64,000 bases of DNA from Comamonadaceae bacterium (GTDB lineage: Bacteria; Pseudomonadota; Gammaproteobacteria; Burkholderiales; Burkholderiaceae_C), in the NCBI GenBank assembly GCA_007280205.1, contig QYPX01000230.1, positions 1 to 64,000 on the forward strand, given 5' to 3'. The notes beneath the pieces are model-generated. The model had not been told where the DNA came from and made no database searches. It saw only the letters and a list, made by a program, of their open reading frames with translations. The translations under genes and the position numbers were made by a program. Positions 1 through 7,770 of the stretch are shown here, piece after piece. Position 1 is the first letter of the stretch. Each line of letters begins with the position of its first letter.

Positions 1-53
1 AAGGCCGGCCCCCTCGGGGGGCAGCGAAGTACGCGAAGCGACGAGCGTGGGGG
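1..53. repeat. GC-rich intergenic palindromic repeat
   Basis: Just past the stop codon of the minus-strand DsrC-like gene lies a GC-rich segment with an inverted repeat: GCCCCC and GGGGGGC flank a TC centre near positions 8-23. The remainder reads as a spaced run up to GTGGGGGC. From memory, closely similar intergenic repeats are scattered through Comamonadaceae genomes. It may act as a 3' end structure for the minus-strand operon, but there is no U-tract. Only one copy is present in the window, so the repeat nature is recalled knowledge and not shown here. Confidence 0.45.
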
Positions 54-56
54 CAT

Positions 57-386
57 TTAATACCCGCCCTTGCCAAGCGGCTGCGGCAGACCCGCCACCT
101 TGGGCCCCTGCTTGGCCGGGCCAAGGGGGAACAGGTCGTACAGGTACTTGCTGTCCACTGCCGGGCGGACTTCAGCCATGCCCTTGAGCATGTTGCGAAA
201 GTTTGGCGTGTGTCCGTGCTCGCGGTACTGCTCGCGCAGGTAGTTCACGACCTCCCAATGTGGATCGGTCAACTCAATGCCTTCGGCCAGTGCGATGACG
301 CGAACAGCTTCATCATCGTAATCTGGCTCCAGCAGGAAGCCCTGAACGTCGGTTTCGCGTTCTTCACCGTTGATGTTATAGCCCAT
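57..386 (-). CDS. DsrC/TusE-family protein lacking both C-terminal cysteines (RspA-like)
   Basis: A 109-residue DsrC-family protein. DsrC proper carries persulfide sulfur on two cysteines of its flexible C-terminal arm. Here the arm reads GPAKQGPKVAGLP and ends GKGGY, so proline stands where CysA should be and lysine where CysB should be; it therefore cannot do DsrC trisulfide chemistry. Cysteine-free DsrC paralogues have been called RspA and are suspected regulators. The start at 386 is chosen because AAGGAGA sits at correct spacing; a longer reading from 407 would include that ribosome binding site. It is the last gene of a minus-strand operon with the Cas6-like gene, divergent from dsrA. 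A canonical DsrC is encoded at 5127-5459. Confidence 0.9.
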   Translation of the reverse strand: MGYNINGEERETDVQGFLLEPDYDDEAVRVIALAEGIELTDPHWEVVNYLREQYREHGHTPNFRNMLKGMAEVRPAVDSKYLYDLFPLGPAKQGPKVAGLPQPLGKGGY

Positions 387-423
387 TGTCTGATCTCCTT
401 TTAGCAAAAATGTTAGCCAAGCC

Positions 424-1038
424 CTAGACCGCAGCAGCTGACTTGTGAGCCACGAAAATTCCGCAACCCAGCAGGCGGTGCCGCCCCAGTCCGCGCTGCT
501 GCAGGCGCAGTGACTGTTGCGCTGGCAGGGAGTGCAGCATCAGGCTGAAGGTGTTGAGCTCGGCTCCGCCAGCCCGCACCCTCTGATGTTTTCCGCAGAC
601 CCGCTCGCCAGTGATTTCCAAATGCGCCAGCTCACGCTCCACCAAGGCCATGAAGCCCATCTCGTCCGCACTGTCGGCGGCCACCTTGTACGCATACAAA
701 GTGGCGTGCGGCTGTAGTTCACGCAGGTGGGCCGGCGCCAGGTCGATGCGATGTCCGGCCACGCTGAGTTCGAGCCGTGGCAGCGCGAGCAAGTCGACTG
801 AGCGTTGGGCTGTTACCCGAAGCACCAGCCGCGCGCGCTGCGACAGCAGGCCTGATTCCAGGCTGCCTTGCACCATTTTGATGGGGTGAATTCCGGCCAG
901 CGGATCGGTCTCGAGCCAAGGCCACTGCGCAGTCAGGAGTTGCTGCAGGGGCAGTGCATGGTCACGCGGCAAGGTTGACCCCTTGATCGGAAACACTGCA
1001 TCGACCACGGTATCAGCCATTGCTTGCAAAGCGGTCAT
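424..1038 (-). CDS. Cas6-like RAMP-fold protein (Cmx6-type), no CRISPR nearby
   Basis: A 204-residue protein whose C-terminal region has the glycine-rich loop of Cas6 RNA endonucleases: residues about 183-193 read GLGRHRLLGCG, fitting G-h-G-x5-G-h-G. The opening (VVDAVFPIKGSTLPRDHALPL) and the histidine near residue 51 (GIHPIK) recall proteins I remember being annotated as Cas6/Cmx6 of type I-MYXAN. In CRISPR systems such proteins cut pre-crRNA. No repeat array or other cas gene is visible, so crRNA processing is not supported here. The ATG at 1038 overlaps the TGA of the upstream 79-residue gene, implying translational coupling. The operon is divergent from dsrA. The family call is from pattern and memory; RNA binding in this setting is inference. 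Confidence 0.75.
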   Translation of the reverse strand: MTALQAMADTVVDAVFPIKGSTLPRDHALPLQQLLTAQWPWLETDPLAGIHPIKMVQGSLESGLLSQRARLVLRVTAQRSVDLLALPRLELSVAGHRIDLAPAHLRELQPHATLYAYKVAADSADEMGFMALVERELAHLEITGERVCGKHQRVRAGGAELNTFSLMLHSLPAQQSLRLQQRGLGRHRLLGCGIFVAHKSAAAV

Positions 1039-1274
1039 CCCGGCTCCTGCGCTGGTGACGCTGCTGGCGTCTGGACTTGCGCCCAGTCGAGCAGGGCCTG
1101 ACCCCAAAGGAGAGCGGTTTGTGGGTCAATTTCAAACACCGTGAATCTGCTTCGCTCTCGAATCCGCGTGCGCAGCAAGCTCATGCCGCCGGCGTCATAG
1201 TCCAGTTGCTGTAGTTCGATGACTTGTCCACCCATGGGACAGGTCAGCTTTGCGAGCGGTGTAATGGTCGTCAT
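1035..1274 (-). CDS. small conserved-looking protein of unknown function
   Basis: A 79-residue protein that I do not recognise. It begins MTTITPLAKLTCPMGGQVIEL and contains one cysteine near residue 12, a mixed charged middle (RTRIRERSRFTVFEIDP) and a C-terminal tail rich in Ala and Pro. There is no signal peptide or membrane segment. It is the first gene of the minus-strand operon with the Cas6-like and RspA-like genes; its stop overlaps the next start (ATGA). The conserved 46-bp promoter element lies about 50 bases upstream. The tight coupling suggests that it works with the Cas6-like protein, but this is inference from position only. Confidence 0.7.
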   Translation of the reverse strand: MTTITPLAKLTCPMGGQVIELQQLDYDAGGMSLLRTRIRERSRFTVFEIDPQTALLWGQALLDWAQVQTPAASPAQEPG

Positions 1275-1324
1275 GGTGTCGAATTTCTGTCAACACCTCT
1301 AATTTGGCGCAAGGGCAGTACTGC

Positions 1325-1370
1325 CGTCTATAACCGGCACGGGTGGGGGCATATAGCCCCAATGGGTAGC
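1325..1370 (-). promoter_or_regulatory. NarL-type box pair and -10, promoter of the Cas6-like operon (element A)
   Basis: Read on the minus strand, this 46-bp stretch matches the region before soeA (16781-16826) at 37 of 46 positions. It holds TACCCAT (1368-1362) and CACCCGT (1345-1339), 23 bp apart, followed 6 bp later by TATAGA (1332-1327) as a -10. This would start RNA near 1319, leaving about 45 bases before the ATG at 1274. TACCCAT fits the NarL heptamer consensus TACYYMT, and a NarL-like regulator is encoded at 14761-15450. Binding is inferred. Confidence 0.7.
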
Positions 1371-1522
1371 ACTGAATAGTCAACGCGGGTGATAGCGGAC
1401 GTCGCTCAGTGACACGTACTATCTGCTTCAGAGTTGACTGAGAAACGTCCACCGAGAGGCAACTGTCAACCAAGAGAAATTGACCAATCGGCGCACACCG
1501 TTCGCCCCTGACAGGAGACACC

Positions 1523-2758
1523 ATGAGCAAAACACCGCACGACACCCCCATGCTCGATCAATTGGAGAGCGGGCCGTGGCCGAGCTTCGTCACTGGCCTG
1601 AAACGCCTGGCCAAGGACAATGACTACATGACCGATCTGGTGGGTCAGCTGGAGCACTCGTACAAGACCCGCAAGGGCTATTGGAAGGGTGGCACGGTCG
1701 GGGTTTTTGGCTACGGCGGTGGCGTGATTCCCCGATTCTCCGAGGTGGCAGACATGTTCCCCGCCTCCAAAGAATTTCACACGCTGCGCATTCAACCGCC
1801 GGCCGGCATGCACTACAACACGGAGGTGCTGCGCAAATTGTGCGACGTCTGGGAAAGGCATGGCTCCGGCCTGATTGCCTTTCATGGCCAGTCGGGCGAC
1901 ATCATGTTCCAGGGTACCAGCACGGCCAAAGTGCAGGGTGCGTTCGATGAGTTAAACGAAATGGGTTTTGACATGGGCGGCGCGGGCCCGGCATTGCGCA
2001 CGTCGATGTCCTGCGTCGGAGCGGCGCGCTGCGAGCAGTCCTGCTTTGACGAGGCGCGGGCGCACCGCAAGGTGGTTAACAGCTTTCTGGACGACATGCA
2101 TCGCCCGGCCTTGCCGTACAAGTTCAAGTTCAAGTTTTCTGGTTGCCCGAACGATTGCATGAATTCCATTCAGCGGTCCGATATGGCCGTCATCGGTACC
2201 TGGCGCGACAACATGCGCACCGACGAGACTCTGGCACGCAAGTGGTTCGCCAAGCACGGCATGACCGAACTGGTGAACGATGTGGTGAGCCGCTGCCCTA
2301 CCAAGACCATCATGCTCAAGGAAACCAAGGATCTCTGCACGGGCCCGAAGATCTCCAGTGTCGCGCTCAATGACACGCAATCGCTGGAAATCGACAACGC
2401 CAACTGCGTGCGTTGCATGCATTGCATCAATGTCATGACCGGGGCGCTGGCTTCCGGCACGGACAAGGGTGTGACGATCCTGATGGGTGGCAAACGCACG
2501 CTCAAAATCGGCGACCTGATGGGCACCGTTGTCGTGCCCTTCATGCCAATGAAGACTGAGGAAGACTATGAAGCCCTGGTGGAGCTTGGTCAGAAAACCA
2601 TCGACTTCTTTGCCGAGAATGCGCTGGAACACGAGCGCACCGGTGAAATGATTGAACGGATCGGCCTGGTCAACTTCCTTGAAGGCATAGAACTGGCGAT
2701 TGACCCGAGCATGGTTTCCACGCCACGTACCAACCCTTATGTCCGGATTGACGGCTGA
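1523..2758 (+). CDS. dsrA: reverse-type dissimilatory sulfite reductase alpha subunit
   Basis: A 411-residue DsrA. With DsrB it forms the cytoplasmic siroheme enzyme that, in sulfur oxidisers, turns DsrC-bound sulfur into sulfite. The siroheme/[4Fe-4S] ligands are visible as C-x5-C (Cys164 and Cys170) and C-x3-C (CPNDC, Cys208 and Cys212). A ferredoxin domain follows with CVRCMHC at about 295-301. The length is normal for the family. The ATG at 1523 has AGGAGA 6-7 bases upstream. It is the first gene of the dsr operon, 85 bases before dsrB, and divergent from the Cas6-like operon. The oxidative direction is inferred from dsrEFH, dsrL, sox and soe in the same locus. Confidence 0.97.
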   Translation: MSKTPHDTPMLDQLESGPWPSFVTGLKRLAKDNDYMTDLVGQLEHSYKTRKGYWKGGTVGVFGYGGGVIPRFSEVADMFPASKEFHTLRIQPPAGMHYNTEVLRKLCDVWERHGSGLIAFHGQSGDIMFQGTSTAKVQGAFDELNEMGFDMGGAGPALRTSMSCVGAARCEQSCFDEARAHRKVVNSFLDDMHRPALPYKFKFKFSGCPNDCMNSIQRSDMAVIGTWRDNMRTDETLARKWFAKHGMTELVNDVVSRCPTKTIMLKETKDLCTGPKISSVALNDTQSLEIDNANCVRCMHCINVMTGALASGTDKGVTILMGGKRTLKIGDLMGTVVVPFMPMKTEEDYEALVELGQKTIDFFAENALEHERTGEMIERIGLVNFLEGIELAIDPSMVSTPRTNPYVRIDG

Positions 2759-2843
2759 GACAGGGAAGTGGCCAGGAGCAGGCGACAGCCACACGACAGC
2801 ATGACAGTAGTTCAAAGTTTCTGACGAAAACAGGAAGACAAAC

Positions 2844-3914
2844 ATGGCAACTATGCGCACCCCGATTGAAAGCGGCGTACCCGATAACAAACAGTATCTG
2901 CACCCGCTGATGCTGAAGAACTATGGCAACTGGAAGTACCACGACCGGCCGCGTCCGGGTGTGCTGCACCATGTCGCGCATGGTGGCGACGAGATCTGGA
3001 CGGTACGCGCTGGCACGCAGCGCCAGATGGACCTGTTCACTGTGCGCAAGCTGTGCGATATCGCCGATAACTATGCCGACGGGCATGTGCGCTTCACGAT
3101 CCGTTCCAACATCGAGTACATGGTGGCCGAGGAGACGCGTGTCGCACCCTTGATCGAAGCGCTGGAGAGTAGCGGCTTTCCGGTCGGTGGCACAGGCAAC
3201 TCGGTGACCATGATCGCCCATACGCAGGGTTGGCTGCACTGCGATATTCCGGGCACCGACGCCTCCGGCGTGGTGAAGGCGCTGATGGACGAACTGCACT
3301 ATGAATTCAGGCACGAGGAGATGCCGAACCGGGTTCACATGTCCACATCCTGTTGCGAAATCAATTGCGGTGGGCAGGCCGACATCGCGATCATCGTGCA
3401 GTACACCAAGCCGCCCAAGATCAACCATGATCTGGTCGCCAATGTGTGCGAGCGCCCGTTGGTGGTGGCGCGCTGTCCGGTGGCCGCCATCCGGCCGGCC
3501 ATGGTCAACGGCAAACCGTCGCTGGAAATTGATGAGGCCAAGTGCATGTGTTGCGGCGCCTGCTACCCGCCGTGCCCGCCGATGCAAATCAACGATGCCG
3601 AGCACACCAAGCTCTCGATCTGGGTGGGCGGCAAGAATTCGAACGCCCGCGCGAAGCCGACTTTCATGAAAATGGTCGCTTCAGGATTGCCCAACAATCC
3701 ACCACGCTGGGTTGAGGTCGCCGCCGTTGTGAAGAAGATTCTGCATGTCTACAAGGAGGACGGTCGGCCGTGGGAGCGTCTCTCCGATTGGGTTGAGCGT
3801 ATCGGCTGGCCGCGGTTCTTTGAGAAGTGCGACCTGCCTTTCTCGAAATACCTGATCGATGACTGGCGCGGGTCCCGCGCGAGCCTGAATGCATCGACCC
3901 ACATCCGCTTTTGA
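2844..3914 (+). CDS. dsrB: reverse-type dissimilatory sulfite reductase beta subunit
   Basis: A 356-residue DsrB, partner of DsrA. The catalytic siroheme-[4Fe-4S] site is marked by the CCEINC segment at about residues 170-175 within HMSTSCCEINCGG. The inserted ferredoxin domain shows CMCCGACYPPCPPM at about 234-246, which should hold another [4Fe-4S] cluster. The start at 2844 is preceded by AGGAAGA. The gene follows dsrA by 85 bases, and a palindromic repeat (3919-3974) separates it from dsrE. Both subunits are intact. Confidence 0.97.
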   Translation: MATMRTPIESGVPDNKQYLHPLMLKNYGNWKYHDRPRPGVLHHVAHGGDEIWTVRAGTQRQMDLFTVRKLCDIADNYADGHVRFTIRSNIEYMVAEETRVAPLIEALESSGFPVGGTGNSVTMIAHTQGWLHCDIPGTDASGVVKALMDELHYEFRHEEMPNRVHMSTSCCEINCGGQADIAIIVQYTKPPKINHDLVANVCERPLVVARCPVAAIRPAMVNGKPSLEIDEAKCMCCGACYPPCPPMQINDAEHTKLSIWVGGKNSNARAKPTFMKMVASGLPNNPPRWVEVAAVVKKILHVYKEDGRPWERLSDWVERIGWPRFFEKCDLPFSKYLIDDWRGSRASLNASTHIRF

Positions 3915-3918
3915 AACA

Positions 3919-3974
3919 TTGCGGGACAGACCAAGAGTTACACGAAGCGAACTTTGCTCTGTCCCCAACTGATT
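3919..3974 (-). repeat. interspersed hairpin repeat, copy 1 (between dsrB and dsrE)
   Basis: On the minus strand this reads AATCAGTTGGGGACAGAG, about 25 variable bases, then GGTCTGTCCCGCAA. GGGACAGA and TCTGTCCC are inverted repeats, so the transcript can fold into a hairpin between dsrB and dsrE. Two more copies lie inside the cbb operon (45403-45464 and 46354-46412), in the same orientation relative to host transcription. It has the look of a REP-type element. No repeat-associated transposase is in the window. Confidence 0.75.
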
Positions 3975-3984
3975 AGAGAACATC

Positions 3985-4344
3985 ATGAAATTCGGTTTAC
4001 TTGTCAGCGAAGGCCCCTACACGCACCAGGCTTCCGACAGCGCCTACCAGTTTGTGGTCGCTGCACTGGCCAAAGGCCACGAAATCCAGCGCGTGTTCTT
4101 CTACCACGACGGGGTCAACAATGCGACCCGCCTGACCGAGCCACCGCAGGACGACCGCCATGTCGTGAACCGCTGGTCGGCGCTGGCGGCAGCGAACAAG
4201 GTGGACCTGGTGGTGTGCGTGGCAGCCGCCTTACGCCGCGGTATCAAGGAAGAAGTTCTGGCCCCGGGGTTTCGAATCTCGGGCCTGGGCCAGCTGGTCG
4301 ACAGTGGAATCAAGACGGATCGCCTTGTCACTTTTGGCGATTGA
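3985..4344 (+). CDS. dsrE: DsrE, sulfurtransferase subunit of DsrEFH
   Basis: A 119-residue DsrE. DsrEFH is a cytoplasmic hetero-hexamer that hands persulfide sulfur to DsrC in sulfur oxidisers. The active-site cysteine is present at residue 78 in LVVCVAAALRRG, the same number as the catalytic cysteine recalled for Allochromatium DsrE. The gene starts 70 bases after dsrB, past the hairpin repeat. Its TGA overlaps the ATG of dsrF (TGATG). dsrEFH is a marker of the oxidative form of the Dsr pathway. Confidence 0.95.
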   Translation: MKFGLLVSEGPYTHQASDSAYQFVVAALAKGHEIQRVFFYHDGVNNATRLTEPPQDDRHVVNRWSALAAANKVDLVVCVAAALRRGIKEEVLAPGFRISGLGQLVDSGIKTDRLVTFGD

Positions 4345-4766
4345 TGGACGCAACCGACGAGACCAAAAAAATGAGCGAACAACCAACAAGCGGCGGCAGC
4401 GGCCCTAAAGTCAAGAAGTTCATGTTTGTGAACCGAAAGGCACCTTACGGCACCATTTACGCACTGGAAAGCCTGGAGGTGGTGCTGATCGCCGCCACTT
4501 TTGATCAGGACGTGAGTCTGGTCTTCATCGACGACGGCGTCTATGAACTGGTCAAGGGCCAGCAGACCAAAGGCATAGGCATGAAGAACTTTTCACCCAG
4601 CTACCGAGCGCTGGACGGTTATGACGTGGAAAAGCTCTATGTTGACCGTAACTCACTGGAGCAGCGCGGCCTGACGGAGAAGGATCTGCTGGTTCCGGTG
4701 GAGGTGTTCGACGCACAGCAAATGGGGCAACTCATGGCGCAACAAGATGTGATCTTGAGCTTTTAG
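4344..4766 (+). CDS. dsrF: DsrF, subunit of DsrEFH
   Basis: A 140-residue DsrF of the DsrE/F fold (KKFMFVNRKAPYG and the AATFDQDVSLVFIDDGVY core). DsrF lacks a known catalytic cysteine and is structural in DsrEFH; I see no cysteine in this copy. The chosen ATG at 4344 overlaps the dsrE stop, favouring coupling. A second in-frame ATG at 4371 would give 131 residues; neither has a strong ribosome binding site, so the start is uncertain. dsrH follows after 18 bases. Confidence 0.93.
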   Translation: MDATDETKKMSEQPTSGGSGPKVKKFMFVNRKAPYGTIYALESLEVVLIAATFDQDVSLVFIDDGVYELVKGQQTKGIGMKNFSPSYRALDGYDVEKLYVDRNSLEQRGLTEKDLLVPVEVFDAQQMGQLMAQQDVILSF

Positions 4767-4784
4767 TGAAAAGGACAAACCATC

Positions 4785-5084
4785 ATGTTGCATATTGTCA
4801 ATAAGTCGCCGTTCCAGACCAGCACACTCCAGAGCTGTTTGCGAATGGCCCAACCCGGCAGCGCGCTGCTGCTGATCGAAGACGGCGTTTACGGGGCCAC
4901 CGTCGGCAGCGCTATGGAATCTGTCATCCGCGAGGCCTGCGCCACGCTCAAGGTTTATGCACTGCGACCCGACCTCGATGCCCGCGGCGTGCTGGGCAAA
5001 CTGATTGACGGCGTGACAGCGGTCGACTACGACGGTTTTGTCGATTTGACGGTGGAATACAAGACATCACATTCCTGGCTGTGA
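4785..5084 (+). CDS. dsrH: DsrH, subunit of DsrEFH
   Basis: A 99-residue DsrH/TusB-family protein (MLHIVNKSPF, LLLIEDGVYGA). The family cysteine is at about residue 18 in TLQSCLRMA. DsrH completes the DsrEFH sulfur carrier that loads DsrC. The gene is 18 bases after dsrF and 42 bases before dsrC, preceded by AAAAGGACA. The C-terminus ends in HSWL. Confidence 0.93.
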   Translation: MLHIVNKSPFQTSTLQSCLRMAQPGSALLLIEDGVYGATVGSAMESVIREACATLKVYALRPDLDARGVLGKLIDGVTAVDYDGFVDLTVEYKTSHSWL

Positions 5085-5126
5085 GGCGAGGGCGCGCCAG
5101 TTACAACTTTTTATCTGGAGAACAAC

Positions 5127-5459
5127 ATGAGTTTTGAAATCAACGGTACGACCTTCGAGACAGATGAAGAAGGTTACCTTCTCAACCTGGCCGAATGGAC
5201 TCCCGAGGCTGCGGTCTTTCTGGCGGAAGAGGAAAAGGTTCCACTCAGTGATAACCACTGGGAAGTCATCAACTTCCTGCGTGAGTACTACAACGAATAC
5301 CAGATCGCGCCGGCCGTGCGCGTGCTGACCAAGGCCATCGGCAAGCAATTTGGCGAGGAAAAAGGCAATAGCAAGTACCTGTATGACTTGTTTCCCTATG
5401 GTCCAGCCAAACAAGCCTGCAAGATTGCCGGTCTGCCCAAGCCGACCGGCTGTATCTAA
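5127..5459 (+). CDS. dsrC: DsrC, sulfur carrier substrate protein
   Basis: A 110-residue canonical DsrC. The C-terminal arm GPAKQACKIAGLPKPTGCI keeps both redox cysteines, Cys98 (CysA) and Cys109 (CysB, next to last). It accepts sulfur from DsrEFH, presents it to DsrAB and cycles as a trisulfide that the DsrMKJOP complex is thought to handle. A good ribosome binding site (CTGGAGA) precedes the ATG. This is the functional reference for the two cysteine-less paralogues at 57-386 and 26423-26770. Confidence 0.97.
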   Translation: MSFEINGTTFETDEEGYLLNLAEWTPEAAVFLAEEEKVPLSDNHWEVINFLREYYNEYQIAPAVRVLTKAIGKQFGEEKGNSKYLYDLFPYGPAKQACKIAGLPKPTGCI

Positions 5460-5479
5460 GGCCAGCGCCGGACTCTGAC

Positions 5480-6214
5480 ATGTCGATGCTGACGCTTGGC
5501 TACGCCCTGTTGCTCTATGTCGCCACGGGGGTGCTGGTCGTCGGCCTGAGCCTGAAACTGCGCAGCTACATCAAAACACCGGCGCCGCTGAAGATTCCAA
5601 CGACGCCAGCGCCGACCACCGTTGCCGGCGTGGGCTGGCGCATGGCCCGCGAAGCCGTTTTGTTTGAAAGTCTGTTCAAGTCAAGTAAATGGACCTGGCT
5701 GTTTGGCTGGGCTTTTCACGTCGCGCTGCTGCTGGTGGTGTTGCGTCACTTGCGCTATTTTCAGGAGCCTGTGTGGCTGCCGGTGGTATTGATTCAACCC
5801 GTGGGTACCATCGCCGGTATTGCCATGGTGGCGGCACTGGGCGCTTTGTGGGCCAGACGCTGGCTGGTTGACCGGGTACGTTACATCTCGACACCTTCGG
5901 ATCACCTGATGCTGGCGCTGCTGCTGGCGATCGGCTTGAGCGGGCTTGGCATGCAGTTTGTCGTGCACACCGACATTGTGGCCGTGAAGGGTTTCATGCT
6001 GGGCTTGCTGCGCTTTGACTGGCAGGCGCTGCCCGCTGACCCGTTGCTGCTGGCGCATCTGGCGCTGGTGGGTCTGCTCATGATCATCTTTCCCATCAGC
6101 AAGCTATTGCATGCGCCAGGGCTGTTCTTCAGTCCGACCCGCAATCAGGCCGATAACGCCCGCGAAGTGCGGCATATCTCTGCCTGGGCCGGCGCACTCG
6201 ACAAGCGTCCCTGA
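5480..6214 (+). CDS. dsrM: DsrM, membrane cytochrome b subunit of DsrMKJOP
   Basis: A 244-residue NarI-like integral membrane protein with about five hydrophobic helices. Histidines in or near helices (AFHVALLLVVLRHLR, VVHTDIV, LLAHLALVG) are candidate b-heme ligands. DsrM exchanges electrons with the quinone pool and partners the cytoplasmic DsrK. The ATG at 5480 is 20 bases after dsrC; a second ATG at 5486 is possible. dsrK follows after 15 bases. Confidence 0.94.
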   Translation: MSMLTLGYALLLYVATGVLVVGLSLKLRSYIKTPAPLKIPTTPAPTTVAGVGWRMAREAVLFESLFKSSKWTWLFGWAFHVALLLVVLRHLRYFQEPVWLPVVLIQPVGTIAGIAMVAALGALWARRWLVDRVRYISTPSDHLMLALLLAIGLSGLGMQFVVHTDIVAVKGFMLGLLRFDWQALPADPLLLAHLALVGLLMIIFPISKLLHAPGLFFSPTRNQADNAREVRHISAWAGALDKRP

Positions 6215-6229
6215 ACACGCACACGCACC

Positions 6230-7723
6230 ATGGCCACCGCTGCATTTGAAACCCCCAAGCTCAAGAGCTACCCGGTCATTCCGCTGGTACAGGTGGGTGC
6301 GATGTCGCACCTCAAACCCTTTGTGGCGGGTGCGCCGCTGCAGAAGGCACTTGGTTTCCCGGAACAACTGGTTGAGGACTGGCAAGCCAAGGCGATCGCC
6401 AAGATGGGCGAGTTGCTGGGCAAGTACCGTTCGCTGCAGGTCTATATGGACGCCTGCGTGCACTGCGGCGCCTGCTCCGACAAGTGCCACTATTTTCTGG
6501 GCACCGGTGACCCCAAGAACATGCCGGTGGCGCGCCAGGACCTGATGCGCAAAGTCTATCGGCGCTACTTCACCTTCGCCGGCAAGTATTTCCCCAAGCT
6601 GGTGGGTGCGGTCGATCTGACGCGCGAGGTGCTCGATGAGTGGTACAGCTACTTCAATCAGTGCTCAGAGTGCCGGCGCTGTTCGGTCTTTTGTCCCTAC
6701 GGCATAGACACCGCCGAGGTCACGATGGCGGCGCGCGAGATCATGGACTCGATCGGACTCGGTCAGAAATACTCGAACGAAATCATTGGCAAGGTACACC
6801 GCATCGGCAACAACCTGGGTATCCCGGGCCCGGCGCTCGAAAACACGCTCGAAGGCCTGGAGGAAGACACCAAGGACGAGACCGGCATCGACGTCAAGTT
6901 TCCGCTCAATGTGAAGGGCGCTGAGGTGATGCTGATCACGCCTTCGGCTGACTTTTTCTCGGAGCCGCATGTGGAAAGCCTGATCGGCTACGCCAAGGTG
7001 TTTCACGCCGCCGGCATCAGCTGGACCTTGAGTTCGCACGCTTCGGAAGCGGGCAACTTTGGCATGTTCATTGGCAACTACGAGCAGATGCGCAAGATTT
7101 CGATGCGGGTGCGCGAGGCAGCACTGGAGTTGGGCGTGAAGCGGATCGTGGTTGGCGAATGCGGCCACGCCTGGCGCGTTGCCTACAGCTTCTGGAATAC
7201 CCTGATTGGACCGTTCGACTTTCTGGATCCACGCTACCCGGTGCCACAGCACATCTGCGAATTCACTGACGACCTGATTCAACGCGGCGCCATCAGGTTT
7301 GACAAGGACGCCAATGATGGGCGCATCATTACCTTCCATGATTCCTGCAACGTGGCGCGGGCCTCACGCATGGGCGACATGCCAGGCGGACAGTTCGTCA
7401 TACCGCGGCGCATTATTACCTCGGTGGCGAACCATTTCCATGACATGGCGTCGCACACCATTCGGGAGGACACCTTCTGCTGCGGCGGCGGTGGCGGCCT
7501 GCTGACCGACGATCTGCTGGAGTTGCGCGTCAAGGGTGCCATGCCACGCATGGAGGCCCTGAAGGATGTCGTCGACGAGCATGGCGTGAACTTCATGGCC
7601 ACCATCTGTGCCATCTGCAAAGCCCAGTTCACCAAAGTGCTGCCTTACTACGGTTTTGACATGAGCATGGTAGGTGGTGTGCACCAATTGGTCAGCAAAG
7701 CGATACGCCTGGGTGACAAGTAA
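6230..7723 (+). CDS. dsrK: DsrK, HdrD-like iron-sulfur subunit of DsrMKJOP
   Basis: A 497-residue HdrD-like protein. The N-terminal part has two [4Fe-4S] motifs, CVHCGACSDKCHYF near residue 77 and CSECRRCSVFCPYG near residue 145. The C-terminal half has CCG-type cysteines (CNVARASRMGD near 373, FCCGGGGGLL near 416 and CAICKAQ near 461), expected to bind the catalytic cluster. It is proposed to react with the DsrC trisulfide on the cytoplasmic face and to pass electrons to DsrM. No signal peptide. Ribosome binding site poor, consistent with coupling to dsrM. Confidence 0.95.
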   Translation: MATAAFETPKLKSYPVIPLVQVGAMSHLKPFVAGAPLQKALGFPEQLVEDWQAKAIAKMGELLGKYRSLQVYMDACVHCGACSDKCHYFLGTGDPKNMPVARQDLMRKVYRRYFTFAGKYFPKLVGAVDLTREVLDEWYSYFNQCSECRRCSVFCPYGIDTAEVTMAAREIMDSIGLGQKYSNEIIGKVHRIGNNLGIPGPALENTLEGLEEDTKDETGIDVKFPLNVKGAEVMLITPSADFFSEPHVESLIGYAKVFHAAGISWTLSSHASEAGNFGMFIGNYEQMRKISMRVREAALELGVKRIVVGECGHAWRVAYSFWNTLIGPFDFLDPRYPVPQHICEFTDDLIQRGAIRFDKDANDGRIITFHDSCNVARASRMGDMPGGQFVIPRRIITSVANHFHDMASHTIREDTFCCGGGGGLLTDDLLELRVKGAMPRMEALKDVVDEHGVNFMATICAICKAQFTKVLPYYGFDMSMVGGVHQLVSKAIRLGDK

Positions 7724-7770
7724 CTCTACCCACTCGTTATTCATATACAAAATGCTAGGAGACTTCCCAC

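Noticed and set aside
424..1522. A CRISPR array expected beside the Cas6-like gene
   Set aside because: I looked for regularly spaced direct repeats on both sides of the gene and across the intergenic region to dsrA; none is present. The heptamer boxes there are a promoter-like pair only.
1952..2890. Long antisense open frame opposite dsrA
   Set aside because: Explained by codon composition of dsrA; no start signal or domain.
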